NCBI RefSeq assembly: GCF_963664135.1
Contig: NZ_OY760905.1
Coordinates: forward strand, 1,426,001-1,490,000
Reading direction: 5' to 3'
Origin: an uncultured Acetobacterium sp.
Lineage (GTDB): Bacteria; Bacillota; Clostridia; Eubacteriales; Eubacteriaceae
DNA length: 64,000 nucleotides
The position numbers and the translations under genes were made by a program. Positions 60,792 through 64,000 of the stretch are shown here, piece by piece (the first letter of the stretch is position 1; every line of letters starts with the position of its first letter). The notes under the pieces were generated by a model. It was not told the origin of the DNA. It made no database searches and was given only the letters and a program-made list of their open reading frames with translations.

Positions 60792-62795
60792 CTATGAATT
60801 AATCAGCACTTCCACATTTGCGGTCGTTGCTGCTGCACCACCATCGATCGGGGTGATGGTAAATGTTACCGTGGCAGTGCCACTTCCGACTGATGTAATT
60901 GTTCCTGTCGTCGCATTAATCATCGCCGCGCCACTGTCAATCCGAGAAAAGGTGACCGTATAATCGCTTTTATCGATACCGGCTGCTGTCATTAAATCAT
61001 TGGCACGTGTCAAAATGCTGCTGCCAACCTTCTGAATTCCAAACGTACCAGAGCTAATCTTTCCATTTGCCACGACATAAGCAGCTGTATAAACAAGATT
61101 ATTTTGAGCGGCAACGATTTTTCCCGTTGCCGTATCCACCGCCGTCTGAGTACTGTCCGGCGTTACCACATTGGCGGTCACAACCGTTTGATAAGTTGTC
61201 CATGATGCCGATGTATAATCTGCCAGTTTGACAGCATTCAATGCCGCATTATAGGCCGTCAAATCAGAACCCTTTACTAAGATTCCTGCCTGCAGAGCAG
61301 TCAGGGTACTGGTATAACCATCCACTACGTTCTGCGAATATCCCTTAAGCGTTTCCGCCGGTATACTGGTAATCGCTTTTACCTGGGCATCATTGGTATA
61401 GGCCGTAAATGATGCGGTGGTATAAGGGCCATCCCAAATGGTAATGTTCTTAGCCGTATTGAAAGCGGTAAGATCAGATGTTTCGACCAACTTTGAACTA
61501 TAGCTATTAATTTCAGATGTGGCCGTATCAATTGTAGTTTGAGCAGTATCTTTAGTGATCACATCATATACCCATACCCCATCTGTCAACGTGCCATAAG
61601 TCTCACATTTAGCAGCATAGGCGTTCCAGGTAGCCATTGTATAAGGAGCATTGGCAGCATCAGCGCCATATAGTACATAAATCGATATCGCTTTATTAAA
61701 ATTTGTTAAATCCGAATAAAGAACCAGTTTTTTCTGTGCTTCCAGAATTGTAGTTGTCGCCGCATTCACCTGAACCTGGGTGTTCAGATTCGTTACGACA
61801 TTGGCATCCAGCACTGCTTTATAGGTCGACCAGCCCGATTTAACCTGTTCTTCCTTGACTGCTGCTACTGCGGCATTATAAGCAGTCATATCCGACAATT
61901 TTACCAGATTCTTCTGAGCTTTAATGATGGCAATGGTTGCCATATCCACTTTTGCCTGTGTATCTTCTTCTGTTACCACATTGGCATCGACAACCGCTTT
62001 ATAGGTTTTCCAAGAATCCGGTGTATAATCAGCTTCAATCGCATTACCCAAGGTATCATTGTAAACATCTAAATCAGCCTTCTTAATCAAGCTTTCCTGA
62101 GCCTTTTCAATAGCTACACTTGCCTCTGTAATTCTGTTTGCAAGATCAGCTTTTGTTACCACATTAGCAGCGACAATTTTCTGATACGCTGTCCAGGTAG
62201 CCATGGTATAGTCTTGTTCATTGACTTGTGCCAAAACTGAAAGATACTCGTCATAAGCAATCTTTGCCGGTGTTTCGACGATCATTATTTCGATGGCTTC
62301 CAGACGAAGACCTTTTCCTTCTGAACCAGATAAGGCTCCATCAGCAACCCATCCCTGCGCCCAGCCATTATTTTCGATGTGAGTTCGATATTTTACTGAG
62401 TAATCTGAGGCATTGGTTCCGGTCAGTCGAATCTCAATGGCTTCTAAGCGGAGCCCTTTTCCTTCCGATCCTGACATATCACCATTTGAAACCCATCCCT
62501 GGGCCCAACCACTATTTTGGATGTGGGTCTGATATTGAATATCCAAACCATCCGGTATATTTCCAGTCAATTCAATTTCGATGCCTTCCAGACGAAGACC
62601 TTTTCCCTCGGAGCCTGACAAAGTGCCGTCATTCACCCAGCCCTGGGCCCAACCCTCATTTTCGATTTGGGTGCGATAAGTGATTCCGATTACATCATCA
62701 GAAGCCGTTTTTGTCTCCTGAGCAAATACATTTGACGAAAAAGCGACACTCAAAAATAATAATGCTGATAAAATAGATAGACTAAGTTTCTTCAC
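60792..62795 (-). CDS. secreted protein with 3 ChW repeats and 6 FIVAR-like repeats
   Basis: A 667-residue exported protein. Signal peptide to about residue 26 (FSSNVFAQ). The three ChW repeats (about 37-182) are nearly identical to each other (GWAQGW, GSEGKGLRLEAIEI), suggesting recent duplication. Six FIVAR-like repeats follow, the fourth and fifth longer and degenerate, then an Ig-like C-terminal domain (TGTITSVGSGTATVTFTITP). The start is GTG with GGAGG eight bases upstream. Same plan as the 1219-residue protein, so the two are paralogues of different repeat number. Confidence 0.83.
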   Translation of the reverse strand: MKKLSLSILSALLFLSVAFSSNVFAQETKTASDDVIGITYRTQIENEGWAQGWVNDGTLSGSEGKGLRLEGIEIELTGNIPDGLDIQYQTHIQNSGWAQGWVSNGDMSGSEGKGLRLEAIEIRLTGTNASDYSVKYRTHIENNGWAQGWVADGALSGSEGKGLRLEAIEIMIVETPAKIAYDEYLSVLAQVNEQDYTMATWTAYQKIVAANVVTKADLANRITEASVAIEKAQESLIKKADLDVYNDTLGNAIEADYTPDSWKTYKAVVDANVVTEEDTQAKVDMATIAIIKAQKNLVKLSDMTAYNAAVAAVKEEQVKSGWSTYKAVLDANVVTNLNTQVQVNAATTTILEAQKKLVLYSDLTNFNKAISIYVLYGADAANAPYTMATWNAYAAKCETYGTLTDGVWVYDVITKDTAQTTIDTATSEINSYSSKLVETSDLTAFNTAKNITIWDGPYTTASFTAYTNDAQVKAITSIPAETLKGYSQNVVDGYTSTLTALQAGILVKGSDLTAYNAALNAVKLADYTSASWTTYQTVVTANVVTPDSTQTAVDTATGKIVAAQNNLVYTAAYVVANGKISSGTFGIQKVGSSILTRANDLMTAAGIDKSDYTVTFSRIDSGAAMINATTGTITSVGSGTATVTFTITPIDGGAAATTANVEVLINS

Positions 62796-62877
62796 ATTTA
62801 AATCCTCCGTAGATTTTATAAGTAACCAATTTTTATGGCCAGGTTATCGGTAAATTTCATATACCTGTTTGTTACAA

Positions 62878-62906
62878 ATTTTACACCTCTTTGACTTTTT
62901 TTGCAA
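62878..62906 (-). promoter_or_regulatory. sigma-A promoter of the 667-residue ChW gene
   Basis: Minus-strand TTGCAA, 17 bp, TAAAAT; shares GTGTAAAAT with the promoter at 55976. Confidence 0.65.
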
Positions 62907-62940
62907 TCTAATAAAACAAATCTGCATATTTCGGCTGAAA

Positions 62941-62988
62941 AAACCAGCCTGTCCGGAGGTTCGTGTCACCGAGTCCGGACAGTGGTTT
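62941..62988 (-). terminator. strong terminator after istB
   Basis: CTGTCCGGA / TCCGGACAG stem, extended by AAACCA/TGGTTT, with six T residues on the minus strand. It insulates the ChW gene from the insertion sequence, and may mark or lie near the end of that element. Confidence 0.75.
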
Positions 62989-63019
62989 CAAACGTTTCGG
63001 CATGGTGCCAATTGGCTAT

Positions 63020-63787
63020 TTAAGGATTTTTAGCGTCGATTCCGTAGATTTCCCGCATGGAGCGGTCATGCTGCTTATCAATATACTGAATTTCGATGCT
63101 GTGTGAATTGTGAACAATCCGATCAAGAATGGCATCGGCCACAGTTGCTTCAGGAAATTTGGTGTACCAGCCGAGTGGGCCGAACTGGGAGCAGAAAATC
63201 GTGGAAACTTTTTTATGACGGGCATGGATAATCTCCAGTAAGTCCCTGGCTTCCGTTTCTGTCAGTTTGATCAGCAACCATTCATCGAGGATCAGGAGGG
63301 TGTATTTCTGATAGTGTCTGATCGTTTCTTTAAACTTGCCCTCACCCCGGGCAACCGCCAGTTCAGCCAGCAGTTCCGGCAGACGGATGTATTTTGTGGC
63401 GTAGTAGTGTTTGCAGGCTTCCATACCCAGAGAACAGGCTATGTAGGACTTACCCGTACCCGTTGCACCAGCAATAATAATATTATGTGCTTCCCGGATG
63501 TATTCACAGGTCGACAGGCGTTCAATCAGTTTTTTATTGAGCTTTCGTCCTGCCTGATAATTGATATCATTCACATTTGCCTGGGATTGATCAAAACCGG
63601 CCTTTCTGATCAGACGCTGCAGTCGGTTATTCTTGCGGCTGGTATATTCCCGATCAACCATCAGACCGAACCGGTCTTCAAACGGAATATCCGCCATAGA
63701 GGGGTCATTCAATTGCAGTCGGAAGGCATCAGCCATTGTTGACAGATGCATTTCGATGAGTTTATTGAGGGTGGCTTCATTCGTCAT
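63020..63787 (-). CDS. istB: IS21-family helper ATPase IstB
   Basis: A 255-residue AAA+ protein: N-terminal helices (LNKLIEMHLSTMADAFRLQL), GRKLNKKLIERL, Walker A IIAGATGTGKSYIACSLGM, Walker B TLLILDEWLL, and HSIEIQYIDKQHDRSMR at the C-terminus. IstB helps the IstA transposase choose and capture target DNA. The ATG at 63787 overlaps the istA end by 11 bp and follows GGAGG; the frame is open further upstream but that part belongs to istA in another frame. Confidence 0.92.
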   Translation of the reverse strand: MTNEATLNKLIEMHLSTMADAFRLQLNDPSMADIPFEDRFGLMVDREYTSRKNNRLQRLIRKAGFDQSQANVNDINYQAGRKLNKKLIERLSTCEYIREAHNIIIAGATGTGKSYIACSLGMEACKHYYATKYIRLPELLAELAVARGEGKFKETIRHYQKYTLLILDEWLLIKLTETEARDLLEIIHARHKKVSTIFCSQFGPLGWYTKFPEATVADAILDRIVHNSHSIEIQYIDKQHDRSMREIYGIDAKNP

Positions 63788-64000
63788 GATGCTTACCTCC
63801 ATAATAGCTGGGTCCCCGGGTATACCCGTATTGATTTTCAACAGATGTCTCATGATTCTGATCTGGTTGATCGGACAGTTTATCCTGTCCGGTTGTGAGA
63901 ATGTTTTTCACACTTTTATAACTGGGATGAGGCGTATAGGACAAGGCCTTTTTACAGGCGGCTTCCAGACGGTTGACCGAATATTTATCAGCCAGCTTCA
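63777..64000 (-). CDS. istA: IS21-family transposase IstA, C-terminal end only (runs off window)
   Basis: The minus-strand frame gives about 74 residues ending GYTRGPSYYGGKHHDE and a stop. KLADKYSVNRLEAACKKAL and HPSYKSVKNIL are typical of the IstA C-terminus, and RGPSYYGG lies at the end. The catalytic DDE core is outside the window. The overlap with istB is the usual IS21 layout. Confidence 0.85.
   Translation of the reverse strand, partial: KLADKYSVNRLEAACKKALSYTPHPSYKSVKNILTTGQDKLSDQPDQNHETSVENQYGYTRGPSYYGGKHHDE

Larger units (their letters stand above)
62945..64000. mobile_element. IS21-family insertion sequence (partial)
   Basis: istA-istB pair in the usual order. Only the istB side is in the window; its boundary lies somewhere between the istB stop and the ChW promoter at 62906. 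I cannot fix the terminal inverted repeat without the other end. Both genes are intact where visible, so the element may be active. Confidence 0.75.

Overview
The window looks like the chromosome of an anaerobic, low-to-moderate G+C member of the Clostridia, most probably an acetogen close to Acetobacterium/Eubacterium. This is inference from content: clostridial ChW-repeat surface proteins, the hrcA-grpE-dnaK-dnaJ and prmA-rsmE-mtaB gene orders, Firmicutes-type AGGAGG ribosome binding sites with many TTG/GTG starts, and a microcompartment shell gene pair. No rRNA is present to settle the genus.

Layout. 1-6 kb (minus strand): the N-terminal part of pyruvate carboxylase, then a shikimate run aroB-aroA-aroC-chorismate mutase ending in a small membrane protein. 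6-11.6 kb: a BMP-type ABC importer (lipoprotein, dual ATPase, two permeases), divergent from a MarR-like regulator. 11.7-17.6 kb: a type IV pilus operon (major pilin, four minor pilin-like proteins, PilM, PilN, PilO-like) followed by an unusual HdeD-like membrane protein. 17.7-20 kb: a MocR/PdxR regulator divergent from a pyridoxal kinase. 20-24.4 kb: recX and three exported cell-wall type proteins, including an M23 peptidase and an Amidase_6-like protein. 24.5-24.8 kb: three tRNAs (Pro, Ile2/Met, Phe). 25-31.8 kb: a P-type ATPase, then yqeY, rpsU, hinT, mtaB, rsmE and prmA. 32-34.5 kb (plus strand): eutS, eutP and a methylthioribose-kinase-like gene. 34.6-42.6 kb: an Rrf2 regulator with cysK, then dnaJ, dnaK, grpE, hrcA (with CIRCE) and hemW. 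42.7-46 kb (plus strand): a tyrosine phosphatase, proA and a lipoprotein.

46-62.8 kb holds four giant exported proteins on the minus strand. The first has 17 Ig-like repeats of two alternating types. Its leader carries a c-di-GMP-I riboswitch with a terminator behind a perfect consensus promoter. The other three begin with a triplet of ChW repeats followed by FIVAR-like helical repeats, one of them also with a beta-helix and Ig-like modules. The window ends in an IS21-family element (istB and the end of istA).

Two families of interspersed hairpin repeats lie between genes. One is an unusual imperfect palindrome of about 98 bp, with internally deleted 55-bp derivatives, found next to aroB, the M23 peptidase gene, the P-type ATPase gene and eutS. 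The other is a shorter REP-like GTTCGTAGGGGCG hairpin.

The strongest leads for new biology are the c-di-GMP-controlled giant surface protein with its ChW neighbours, the orphan eutS-eutP-kinase set, the palindromic repeat family, and the HdeD-like protein with a possible His/Cys enzyme domain at the end of the pilus operon.
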